Part shown: in pieces, positions 37,245-47,333 of the stretch
Position numbering within the stretch: the stretch's first letter is position 1
How the letters are laid out: each line of letters starts with the position of its first letter
Origin: Limnohabitans sp. 2KL-51
GTDB taxonomy: Bacteria > Pseudomonadota > Gammaproteobacteria > Burkholderiales > Burkholderiaceae_C
DNA: 64,000 nt
Direction: 5' to 3'
Assembly: GCF_003063645.1 (NCBI RefSeq)
Contig: NZ_NESJ01000015.1
Span: forward strand, 62,001-126,000
Position numbers and translations under genes: made by a program
The notes under the pieces: generated by a model
Told to the model about the DNA's origin: nothing
Seen by the model: only the letters and a program-made list of their open reading frames with translations
The model's database searches: none

Positions 37245-37955
37245 GTGGAAGAATTTCTGACCCCTACTTTTTGGTTCGCCGTCGGCCAGATCATCATGAT
37301 CGACATCCTGTTGGGTGGCGACAACGCCGTGGTGATTGCGCTGGCCTGCCGCCAGCTGCCAGACCACCAACGCACCAAAGGCATCATGTGGGGCACAGCA
37401 GGTGCCATCATCTTGCGCGTCATCCTGATCTTCTTTGCGCTCACCTTGCTGGCCATTCCCTTCCTCAAGTTTGTGGGCGCGCTCTTGCTGATTTGGATTG
37501 GCGTGAAGCTGCTCACCCCCGATGCTGAAGACGACCACAGCAACATCAAGGGCAGCGACAAGCTCTGGGGCGCTGTCAAAACCGTCATCATCGCCGACTT
37601 GGTGATGAGCGTGGACAACGTGATCGCCATTGCCGGCGCTGCCCAGACTTCTGGCAATGCCGACCACCAGATGCCTTTGGTGATCTTCGGCTTGCTGGTC
37701 AGCATCCCGATCATCGTCTGGGGCAGTCAGTTGGTGCTCAAACTCATGGACCGCTTCCCGATGATCATCACCGCTGGCGGCATGCTGCTGGGTTGGATCG
37801 CGGGCACTATGACGCAAACCGACCCGGGCCTTGTGGCTTACTTGCCGCAAGACAAGGTGTGGGGTTATGCCATGGGCACGGCCGGCGCTTTGCTGGTGCT
37901 GGTATTGGGCAAAGTCATCATGGCGCGACGCGCCGCCCCGGGCAGCGCGGCCTGA
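37245..37955 (+). CDS. TerC family membrane protein (YjbE/YkoY type)
   Basis: 236 residues and seven or so hydrophobic segments. The family motifs with acidic residues inside the membrane are present: IDILLGGDNAVVIALACRQLP near residue 20 and ADLVMSVDNVIAIAGAA near 120. TerC relatives move manganese or calcium out and assist metalation of exported enzymes. The GTG at 37245 is chosen for the AAAAGGAA ribosome binding site; an ATG at 37206 would add 13 residues. Stands alone between two terminators. Confidence 0.9.
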   Translation: MEEFLTPTFWFAVGQIIMIDILLGGDNAVVIALACRQLPDHQRTKGIMWGTAGAIILRVILIFFALTLLAIPFLKFVGALLLIWIGVKLLTPDAEDDHSNIKGSDKLWGAVKTVIIADLVMSVDNVIAIAGAAQTSGNADHQMPLVIFGLLVSIPIIVWGSQLVLKLMDRFPMIITAGGMLLGWIAGTMTQTDPGLVAYLPQDKVWGYAMGTAGALLVLVLGKVIMARRAAPGSAA

Positions 37956-37974
37956 ACCTGACCGGCCTCTTCAG

Positions 37975-38006
37975 CCCCAAGTTGCACCGCGACTTGGGGT
38001 TTTTGT
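37975..38006 (+). terminator. Rho-independent terminator after terC
   Basis: CCCCAAGT pairs with ACTTGGGG across a 10-base loop, followed by TTTTTG. Confidence 0.8.
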
Positions 38007-38105
38007 TCGTTTGTGGGTTGTTTGTTTTCAACAGCAACAAACCACACTGGAGTTTGATGGGGGGATGATTTACCATCTCTTCACATTAACCAGGGAGAAA
38101 ATGCC

Positions 38106-38588
38106 ATGCAAAAAAGGCAACAAGGGATGACACTGATCGAGCTGATGATCGTTATTGCGATCATTGGCATTTTGGGCGCTTTGGCGCTGCCGGCTTACCA
38201 GGACTACAGCATTCGGGCTCGGGTTTCCGAGATGCTGCTGGCCGCAGGCGGGTGCAAAACCGCCGCCAACGAGGCGATCACTTCTGCTTCTCAGGCCGAT
38301 GTTTCGGCCACATTGCCCCTGGCCTGTGAAAACCAGACCACCAAATACGTCAGCCGCATCGGCGCCGATGCCAATGGCGTGATCACCGTGGTGGGCAACC
38401 ATGAGACGTTGCGTGGCAGCACCAGCGCGTCGGCCAACAGCATCAGCCTGACGCCCATTCAGACGGGAAGCACCGCTGTCAACGGCACTACCGATGGCGG
38501 CAAGCCCATCGCCAGCTGGCGCTGCGGCCCGGCGGCCACCAATGGTTTGCCGGCCAAATATTTGCCCGCATCGTGCAAGGCATCCTGA
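38106..38588 (+). CDS. Type IV pilin-like major subunit (class III signal)
   Basis: 160 residues. The prepilin peptidase site [30 protein letters not shown] is complete, with Glu+5 after the cleaved Gly. Two Cys near the C-terminus (WRCGP and PASCKAS) form the usual pilin disulfide loop. An AGGGAG ribosome binding site lies 10 bases upstream. The neighbouring PglL-type gene suggests the pilin is glycosylated, as in Pseudomonas PilA/TfpO and Neisseria PilE/PglL systems. Pilus assembly genes are not in the window. Confidence 0.93.
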   Translation: MQKRQQGMTLIELMIVIAIIGILGALALPAYQDYSIRARVSEMLLAAGGCKTAANEAITSASQADVSATLPLACENQTTKYVSRIGADANGVITVVGNHETLRGSTSASANSISLTPIQTGSTAVNGTTDGGKPIASWRCGPAATNGLPAKYLPASCKAS

Positions 38589-38604
38589 TCTTTTTGACCA
38601 CGCT

Positions 38605-38635
38605 TGAACGCCCGGCCTTTTCGGGCGTGGGTTTG
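38605..38635 (+). terminator. Terminator-like stem after the pilin gene
   Basis: CGCCCG (about 38611) pairs with CGGGCG (about 38624) around a short loop containing CCTTTT. The following T-run is weak, so partial read-through into the ligase gene is plausible. Confidence 0.5.
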
Positions 38636-38649
38636 TAGACTGAGTTCCA

Positions 38650-40146
38650 ATGACAGAGCTTCGGTCGACAGCGCAAGGCACTGGTCGCATCCACCATGTG
38701 GGGCTGGTGTTGCTGTTGGCGTGGCCCTGGGTGCAGCCTTTTACCAGCCCCCCTTTGCCCAATGCGTGGCCCTGGTTGACCAGCTGGACTTGCTTGGCAT
38801 TGGCTTTGTTGATGTCCCAGCGCCTGACGGTGGCCGTTGTTGTTCAAAGTTGGGCTATCGCAGCGTTGCTCAGCAGTGCCATGGGCTTGGTACAGTTTTT
38901 TGGCCAAGCCGAGTTTTGGGCGCCTGCCTTGCATGTGCCCGACTATCTGGGTGACGCCATGGGCAACTTGCGCCAACGAAACCAGCTGGCCAGTTTGCTG
39001 GCCATGGGCATCTTGGCGGTGATGATCTGGCGTGCACTGGGCCTGTGCATTGCTCACAGCCTTTGGATGCTGGCCTTGTTGGCCACGGGCATGGCCGCGA
39101 CATCTTCGCGCACAGGTTTGTTGCAGCTTGTGTTCATTGGCCTTTGGATGCTGTGGCACCGCTTGGCCCCCAAAGGGCGAGAGGCATTGGCGCTCACTGT
39201 GTTCTTGCTGTGCGTGTATGCCCTGGCTTCTTGGGTTTTGCCTGGGTTGTTGCTGCAGCTGAGTGGACAGGCCACGGACAACGCCATGGCGCGCATGGGT
39301 GCCTTCGGCGGCTGCGGCAGCCGCCAGGTGCTCTGGTCCAATGTGCTGCACTTGTTGGCGCAAAAACCGCTGGGCGGCTGGGGCTGGGACCAGCTGCGTT
39401 ATGCGCACTACATCACCGAATACCCATCGGAACGCTTTTGCGACATGTTGGGCAACGCCCATAACCTGCCTTTGCACACAGCGTTTGTTTGGGGCGTGCC
39501 AGCCGCCTTGGCAGGGATGCTGGGTGTGTCGGTGTGGGTTATTCGTGCCAGGCCGTGGCGCTACAAAAGTGCAGGGCAACAGCTTGCGTGGGGGGTGCTC
39601 GGTGTTCTGGCTCTGCACAGTTTTCTGGAGTACCCGCTCTGGTACGGTCCATTTCAGGTGGCCTTGCTGCTTTGTCTGTGGCTCATGGGTGGGCGGGTTT
39701 GGCTAGCCTGGCAAGACAGGGCTCGTACGACCGGAGTGGGCCTGGTTTTGCTGGGCATTTTGGCTTTCATTGCCTACGACCATGCACAAGTCCAACAGAT
39801 TTACTGGCCTTCAGCGCAACGCTACAGCGTCTGGCGTGACCAAGCGTTGCAAGTGGCGCAACGTGCTTGGTTGTTTCGCGGCACGGCCTTGTTTGCGCAG
39901 GTCACCACCACGCCGGTGCATGAGGGCAATGCCCGCGCCATGCTGGAGAACAGTTTGCGGGCCATGCACACTTCGCCCGAGCCGCGCGTGATCGAAAAAC
40001 TGCTCGACAGTGCCCAGCTGCTGGGTGAAGACGCTCTGTTTGAGGCGCATAAAAAACATTTTCAGAGGGTTTATCCACAAGCCTATCTGGCTTGGGCCCA
40101 CCATCGCCAACCTGAACCAGCAGACAGTGCAGGATCAAATTTTTAA
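38650..40146 (+). CDS. PglL/TfpW-type O-oligosaccharyltransferase (Wzy_C / O-antigen ligase fold)
   Basis: 498 residues with about ten membrane spans and a large periplasmic loop. The loop contains GNLRQRNQLASLL, the H-containing LGNAHNLPLHTAF and the motif HSFLEYPLWYGPFQ, which match the pilin-glycosylating PglL and O-antigen ligase families. Transfers lipid-linked glycan to protein or lipid A on the periplasmic face. It starts 62 bases after the pilin stop, so the pilin is the most likely acceptor. Clusters for glycan synthesis are not present here. Confidence 0.82.
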   Translation: MTELRSTAQGTGRIHHVGLVLLLAWPWVQPFTSPPLPNAWPWLTSWTCLALALLMSQRLTVAVVVQSWAIAALLSSAMGLVQFFGQAEFWAPALHVPDYLGDAMGNLRQRNQLASLLAMGILAVMIWRALGLCIAHSLWMLALLATGMAATSSRTGLLQLVFIGLWMLWHRLAPKGREALALTVFLLCVYALASWVLPGLLLQLSGQATDNAMARMGAFGGCGSRQVLWSNVLHLLAQKPLGGWGWDQLRYAHYITEYPSERFCDMLGNAHNLPLHTAFVWGVPAALAGMLGVSVWVIRARPWRYKSAGQQLAWGVLGVLALHSFLEYPLWYGPFQVALLLCLWLMGGRVWLAWQDRARTTGVGLVLLGILAFIAYDHAQVQQIYWPSAQRYSVWRDQALQVAQRAWLFRGTALFAQVTTTPVHEGNARAMLENSLRAMHTSPEPRVIEKLLDSAQLLGEDALFEAHKKHFQRVYPQAYLAWAHHRQPEPADSAGSNF

Positions 40147-40147
40147 A

Positions 40148-40167
40148 AATTACCCAATTGGGTAATT
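40148..40167. promoter_or_regulatory. 20-base perfect palindrome before the response regulator gene
   Basis: AATTACCCAATTGGGTAATT reads the same on both strands. It contains TACCCAA and TTGGGTA heptamers, similar to NarL-type TACYYMT sites set back to back. It lies in an AT-rich stretch (40141-40215) upstream of a NarL/FixJ-type regulator gene and just after the ligase stop. A regulatory site is likely; a weak terminator is an alternative. Confidence 0.5.
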
Positions 40168-40221
40168 ACATAAGCAGGCGTATTTGATAAATTAATAGAA
40201 AATTTTGATATTAGTACTATT

Positions 40222-40869
40222 ATGAAAAAACATCTTGGACATATTTTTTTGGTGGATGACAACCACGACATGCGCTTTTATCTGAGCGACATGTTGATCC
40301 TGCTTGGGTACACGATCGACAGCTATGACAATGCCACCTCATTTCTTGAACAATCGATGGACATATCGCCTGCCGTGGTCTTGCTGGACATGCGCATGCC
40401 TGGCCTGAATGGGCTGGAGTTGCAAGCCAAGCTGGATGCCTTGGGTCGTAAAACGCCCATCGTTTTCATCAGCGGTGAAAGTAACAAAGACGAAATCATT
40501 GAGGCGTTCCGACTCGGCGCGGTCGATTTCCTGCTCAAACCTTTCAATCGGGAAAAGCTTTGCCAAGTGGTGGACAAAGCTCTTGACATGGACCGACAAC
40601 GCAACCATGAGTTCATCAACACCGATGCAGTCAGGCGATCTTTCGCCACGCTGTCTGCCAGAGAGCAGGAAATCTTCGTGCTGATTGTTCAGGGCCAGAC
40701 CAACAAAGGAATAGCCGAAGTCACAGGCATCCAGCCGGGCACCGCCAAGAAACACCGGGCCACCGTTTACCAAAAGTTCGGAGTCAACACGAGCGCAGAA
40801 CTCATCAGCCAGTGCAAGGGTGTCGAATTGAGCAAACTCATGCAAGTGCAAACTTTGACGGAGCAATGA
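40222..40869 (+). CDS. NarL/FixJ-type two-component response regulator
   Basis: 215 residues. The receiver domain has Asp12/Asp13, the phosphoacceptor Asp56 in LLDMRMPG, Ser84 in ISG and Lys106 in LLKPF. A LuxR-type helix-turn-helix follows (LSAREQEIFVLIVQGQTNKGIAEVTGIQPGTAKKHRATVYQKFGV, residues about 138-182). No histidine kinase gene is adjacent, so it is an orphan here. It is preceded by an AT-rich palindromic region and may autoregulate. Confidence 0.93.
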   Translation: MKKHLGHIFLVDDNHDMRFYLSDMLILLGYTIDSYDNATSFLEQSMDISPAVVLLDMRMPGLNGLELQAKLDALGRKTPIVFISGESNKDEIIEAFRLGAVDFLLKPFNREKLCQVVDKALDMDRQRNHEFINTDAVRRSFATLSAREQEIFVLIVQGQTNKGIAEVTGIQPGTAKKHRATVYQKFGVNTSAELISQCKGVELSKLMQVQTLTEQ

Positions 40870-40896
40870 ACGGGCAAGGTTAAAATCGCAATCTTA

Positions 40897-40990
40897 CCCA
40901 AGGAGCGTTGCAGCCCGCAGCCGTCTAGGCGCAGCAGGTCAGGCTTGGGGCCGTTCAATGTCTGAATGATTTTGCACAACGACGCTCACC
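40897..40990 (+). ncRNA. SAH (S-adenosylhomocysteine) riboswitch upstream of metH
   Basis: The consensus is recognisable: CCCAAGGAGCGTTGCAG (40897-40913) opens the aptamer, CAGGCTTGGG (40940-40949) closes P1 by pairing CCCAAG with CTTGGG, and CAACGACGCTCACC (40977-40990) is the conserved 3' part. GAGCG (40903-40907) can pair with CGCTC (40983-40987) as a pseudoknot. SAH riboswitches are known before metH and ahcY in betaproteobacteria and turn expression on when SAH accumulates. The ATG at 40966 lies inside it and is therefore not the likely metH start. Confidence 0.88.
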
Positions 40991-41010
40991 TTCAAATCCA
41001 AGGTGAGCCC
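40984..41010 (+). promoter_or_regulatory. Riboswitch expression platform: anti-Shine-Dalgarno hairpin of metH
   Basis: GCTCACCTT (40984-40992) is perfectly complementary to AAGGTGAGC (41000-41008), which contains the AAGGTGAG ribosome binding site of the GTG start at 41011. The left arm overlaps the CGCTC needed for the aptamer pseudoknot, so the two pairings exclude each other. SAH binding should free the ribosome binding site. Confidence 0.75.
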
Positions 41011-43788
<2,778 letters not shown>

Positions 43789-43794
43789 CGACTG

Positions 43795-43819
43795 GGCCTG
43801 GCGCACGGGCGCAGGCCGC
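43795..43819 (+). terminator. Possible stem-loop after metH
   Basis: GGCCTG-GCGC pairs with GCGC-AGGCC with a one-base bulge. No clear T-run follows, so a rho-independent terminator is uncertain. Confidence 0.35.
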
Positions 43820-43919
43820 TTTCCGGTGAATGGTGCGGGTTGTTGACCTGGGCGTGTGTCTGCACGCGATCACATGGGGTAAGCTTTTCGTTTGTTACAC
43901 AGTTTGGGAGAAATAAGCG

Positions 43920-44525
43920 ATGAACCGTATTGCGATGCGCGCCAGTGCCTGGATGGCCACAGCGACCTTGGCGCTGAGCCTGACCGGCTGCGGCTACAAC
44001 GACTTCCAGCGCTTGGATGAGCAGACCACTTCTGCGTGGTCCGAAGTGCTCAACCAGTACCAGCGCCGCGCTGATCTGGTGCCCAACATCGTGGCCACCG
44101 TCAAGGGCGAGGCCAATTTTGAGCAGGAAACCTTGACCAAGGTGATCGAGGCCCGCGCCAAGGCCACGAGCTTTCAGATCACCCCCGAGGTGCTGACCAA
44201 CCCACAGGCGCTGCAACAGTTCCAGGCCATGCAGGGTCAACTCTCCAGCGCCCTGTCGCGCCTGATGGTGGTTTCCGAGCAATATCCCAACCTCAAGGCC
44301 AACCAGGGCTTTGCCGATTTGCGTGTGCAGCTCGAAGGCACCGAAAACCGCATCACGGTGGCGCGCAACCGCTACATCGCTGCCGTGAAGGATTACAACG
44401 TCTTGGCCCGCAGCTTCCCGAGCAACTTGACGGCCATGGTGTTTGGCTACGCGCCCAAGCCCAACTTCACCGTGGCCAACGAAGCGGCCATCAGCGCGCC
44501 GCCCAAGGTGGAATTCGGCAAGTGA
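43920..44525 (+). CDS. LemA family lipoprotein
   Basis: 201 residues. The lipobox LTGC (after a signal segment WMATATLALSLTGC) anchors the protein. The LemA core has the coiled-coil-rich GYNDFQRLDEQTTSAWSEVLNQYQRRADLVPNIVATVKG. LemA proteins occur beside TPM-domain genes, as here; the general role in envelope assembly or stress is not settled. First gene of a three-gene set, overlapping the next gene by 4 bases. Confidence 0.92.
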   Translation: MNRIAMRASAWMATATLALSLTGCGYNDFQRLDEQTTSAWSEVLNQYQRRADLVPNIVATVKGEANFEQETLTKVIEARAKATSFQITPEVLTNPQALQQFQAMQGQLSSALSRLMVVSEQYPNLKANQGFADLRVQLEGTENRITVARNRYIAAVKDYNVLARSFPSNLTAMVFGYAPKPNFTVANEAAISAPPKVEFGK

Positions 44526-45508
44526 TGCACACCCACATGCCCAAGACTTGGCCCATCGGCCGATTTTTCGGGAATATCGTGGACGAAAATATGACGCGGC
44601 TACTTTTGAGCGCGATGGCTTGGGTCATCTTGACCCTGTCGCCTGCATGGGCCCAAGCGCTGGTGCCCGTGCCGCCCCTCACCGCTCGGGTGATGGACCA
44701 GACCGGCACCTTGGCCCCTGGCGATGTGGCGGCTCTTGAGCAGCAACTCCAGAGCTTTGAGCAACAGCGTGGCACCCAGATCGTGGTGCTGGTGCTGCCC
44801 AGCACCGCGCCCGAGGACATCGCCGATTTCACCCAACGCCTGGGCGATGCCTGGAAGATCGGTCGGCGCGAGGTGGGCGATGGCGTGCTGCTGGTGGTGG
44901 CCTTGAACGATCGCCGTTTGCGCATCGCGCCGGCCAAGTCGCTGGAAGGCGCGGTGCCCGACTTGGCCGCCCAACGCATCATTGACCAGGTGATCACGCC
45001 CGCATTTCGACAGGGCGATGTGGCAGGGGGCCTGCGTGCCGGCCTCAGCCACCTGCAAGCCCGCATCGAGGGCGAGGCCTTGCCGCTGCCCAAAGCAGGC
45101 GCACAAGGGGGCAAACCCCCTGGGGGTGTCGAAGTCGATTGGCTGAATGTGGCTGTTTTGTTGCTGGTGGCTTTGCCGGTCGTGGCGGGCGTGCTGCGCC
45201 GGGTGCTGGGGCAGCGCTGGGGTGCATTGGCCAGCGGGGGCGTGGTCGGTGTTGTGGTTTGGGGCATGACCGGCTTGCTCTGGCTAGGGGGTATCGCCGC
45301 TATGCTGGGCCTGATGTCGGCGCTGTTCATGCAGGCCTGGCCCAGTGCGCTGGGTAGGCGCAGCCAAGGCGGCCGTGGCGGTGATTTTTCCGGTTGGGGC
45401 GGCGGTGGTCGCGGCTCATCCGGCTCTTGGGGTGGGTCCGGTGGCGGTGGGTTTTCGTCGGGCGGCGGTGGTGATTTTGGGGGCGGCGGTGCCTCCGGGA
45501 GATGGTGA
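44522..45508 (+). CDS. TPM-domain membrane protein (YgcG family) with Gly-rich tail
   Basis: Up to 328 residues. After a signal peptide (TRLLLSAMAWVILTLSPAWAQA) comes the TPM (TPM phosphatase-like) domain VMDQTGTLAPGDVAALEQQLQSFEQQRGTQIVVLVL, a membrane span (NVAVLLLVALPVVAGVL and a second span) and a Gly/Ser-rich tail ending GGGGASGRW. The real start may be ATG 44591, directly before the signal peptide; the GTG at 44522 overlaps the lemA stop and adds a 23-residue leader. Function unknown, coupled to LemA. Confidence 0.85.
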   Translation: MMHTHMPKTWPIGRFFGNIVDENMTRLLLSAMAWVILTLSPAWAQALVPVPPLTARVMDQTGTLAPGDVAALEQQLQSFEQQRGTQIVVLVLPSTAPEDIADFTQRLGDAWKIGRREVGDGVLLVVALNDRRLRIAPAKSLEGAVPDLAAQRIIDQVITPAFRQGDVAGGLRAGLSHLQARIEGEALPLPKAGAQGGKPPGGVEVDWLNVAVLLLVALPVVAGVLRRVLGQRWGALASGGVVGVVVWGMTGLLWLGGIAAMLGLMSALFMQAWPSALGRRSQGGRGGDFSGWGGGGRGSSGSWGGSGGGGFSSGGGGDFGGGGASGRW

Positions 45509-45509
45509 C

Positions 45510-46052
45510 ATGCGCGAATCGCTGATGACCCAAGGGGCACGTTGGTGGCGACACCGCTGGATGCACGAGCGTGCCGCCGAGCGGGCAGTGCCCCCAGCCA
45601 TGGCCGAGCAACTGCAGGCCCGGGTGAGCGCCAGCGAGGCGAGGCACAGCGGCGAAATCGTGCTGTGCGTCGAAGCGGCCTTGCCCAACAGCTATCTGTG
45701 GCGGGCGGGGCGCGAAACACCCTTGCCAGCGGTGATACGTGAGCGCGCACTGTCTTGGTTTGGCAAGTTGCGCGTGTGGGACACCGAGCACAACAATGGC
45801 GTGCTCATCTATATGCTGCTGGCCGAGCGCCACGTCGAAATCGTGGCCGACCGGGGCATCAGCCGCCACGTGCCCGATGCGCATTGGCAAGCGGTGGTGC
45901 AGCATTTGGGTGAGCACTTGCAAATCGGCGACTTCGACAGCGGTCTCACGCAGGCCCTGCAAGAAGTCTCGGCGCTGCTGGTCCAGCATTTCCCGCTGCA
46001 GCCCGGTGAGGCGAATCCAAACGAGCTCTCCAACCGGGTGGTTTGGGCCTGA
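45510..46052 (+). CDS. TPM-domain protein, second copy
   Basis: 180 residues, starting one base after the preceding TPM gene stop. Contains the TPM core EQLQARVSASEARHSGEIVLCVEAA and GVLIYMLLAERHVEIVADRGI. No signal peptide is visible and there is no Gly-rich tail, in contrast to the first copy; together they match the common LemA-TPM-TPM arrangement. Function unknown. Confidence 0.83.
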   Translation: MRESLMTQGARWWRHRWMHERAAERAVPPAMAEQLQARVSASEARHSGEIVLCVEAALPNSYLWRAGRETPLPAVIRERALSWFGKLRVWDTEHNNGVLIYMLLAERHVEIVADRGISRHVPDAHWQAVVQHLGEHLQIGDFDSGLTQALQEVSALLVQHFPLQPGEANPNELSNRVVWA

Positions 46053-46090
46053 GCCCTCGGCCAGCGCCCATTCGCCATTCAAAGGACGGC

Positions 46091-46230
46091 TTTTTTGTAG
46101 GAACCCACCCCTGTGGGCGATGGGCGTGGAACACGCCATGAAAACCATCGCCCACAGGGTGGCCTCCTACAAAGATAACAATAGCCGCATTGCCGACAAA
46201 AAATGGGCCATTCAAACTTCATCGGGCCGG
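46091..46230. repeat. Dispersed palindromic repeat, copy 2
   Basis: Begins TTTTTTGTAGGAACCCACCC and its centre ends GGCCTCCTACAAA; the following CCGACAAAAAATGGGCCATT and TCGGGCCGG repeat the tail of copy 1 at 10759-10899. It lies in the 200-base gap before the DUF6352-type gene. Confidence 0.75.
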
Positions 46231-46252
46231 TTCCCTCAACAAAAGGTAAGCG

Positions 46253-47323
46253 ATGCAAAATTTCTGGACCGCCTGCGGCCACCAACACCTGACGCGCAAT
46301 GAGCGGGGTTGGCTGGTGGCGAGCCCCGACTATTGGCGGCTGTGGCTGCAGCGCCCCGAGCTGGCGCTGGTGCCTGAATCGTGCAAGGCCGAAAAGCGTT
46401 TGCATGCCGTCCTGACCGAGACGCCCAATATGCAGGTCACCCCTGCAGACTACAAATATTTCAAGGACGATGATGTCCGTGAAAATTACAAGTTGTTTCT
46501 GCGTTTTCGCGATGAATTAGAGGCCGCAGGCTCACTCGAAGCGGCCTACATGGGCTGGATCCAGAGCGGTAACAACCAGCTGCCGCCCTTGTTCATCGAC
46601 CTGGTGGTGCAGGCCATCGTGTGCAATGTCTTGACCGGCGTGGACGATGCCTGGATTTGGCGTGCGGCAGAACTGCTGTTCAGACGTCAGCGCATCACCG
46701 TGCGCGATGGCCGTGTGCTGTCGGGTGACAGCGACACGCTCGATAACTTGCAAGCCACCGGCGGCTTGGGCGAGATGGGCCGCTTGCTGATGGAGGGCGG
46801 TGCGCCGCTCAAAGCGGTCGATGTGAAAGTGCTGCACAAGGACAACGAAGACCGTTACCTGTTGCAGCTTGAAGGCCTGGGGCGCTATGGCTTCTTGCTC
46901 GACATGACCCACGAAATCCAGAACGAATTACCGCACGGCTTGATTTTGAAAATGGTCAACGCCCGCTCGGGCCTCAAGGCATTGGCCGCCGTGCTGACCC
47001 GATGGGTGCAACACTTTTTCGGCGTATCGGTGCAAATCGAGCCGGTGCAAAAAGTCGACGACCCCGCTTGGCGCTGGCATGTGGGCCTGGACGCCACTGC
47101 TACCGCCTTGCTCAACGACCTGTACCAAGGCACCGAGCTGGACGCCAAGCGCCAACAGCAACTCATCAGCCTGTTCAAACTGCGCTTTGACAATCCGCAA
47201 GACATGCGCGCAGATGTGCAGGGCAAGCCCGTCTATCTGGGCTTGGCCATGAACGAGCAGGGCTTGCTCAAGCTCAAACCGCAAAATTTATTGCTCAATT
47301 TGCCGCTGGCGCGCGAGGTCTAA
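46253..47323 (+). CDS. DUF6352-type uncharacterised protein
   Basis: 356 residues, no signal peptide or membrane span. It begins MQNFWTACGHQHLTRNERGWLVASPDYWR, the start I associate with DUF6352 (name from memory), and continues with a helical body (RFRDELEAAGSLEAAYMGWIQSG, VVQAIVCNVLTGVDDAWIWRAAELLFRRQ). Conserved in Burkholderiales; function unknown. Immediately downstream of repeat copy 2 and convergent with the hut genes. Confidence 0.7.
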   Translation: MQNFWTACGHQHLTRNERGWLVASPDYWRLWLQRPELALVPESCKAEKRLHAVLTETPNMQVTPADYKYFKDDDVRENYKLFLRFRDELEAAGSLEAAYMGWIQSGNNQLPPLFIDLVVQAIVCNVLTGVDDAWIWRAAELLFRRQRITVRDGRVLSGDSDTLDNLQATGGLGEMGRLLMEGGAPLKAVDVKVLHKDNEDRYLLQLEGLGRYGFLLDMTHEIQNELPHGLILKMVNARSGLKALAAVLTRWVQHFFGVSVQIEPVQKVDDPAWRWHVGLDATATALLNDLYQGTELDAKRQQQLISLFKLRFDNPQDMRADVQGKPVYLGLAMNEQGLLKLKPQNLLLNLPLAREV

Positions 47324-47333
47324 CAAGCCGCCA

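Noticed and set aside
36207-37850. A long open frame on the minus strand opposite sucD and terC
   Set aside because: It mirrors codon bias of two certain plus-strand genes, has low-complexity His/Asp-rich translation and no family motif.
40966-40968. ATG as the start of MetH
   Set aside because: It lies within the conserved SAH riboswitch and has no ribosome binding site; GTG 41011 follows AAGGTGAG.
43795-43819. Clear rho-independent terminator for metH
   Set aside because: The stem is good but lacks a T-run; kept only as a low-confidence stem-loop.
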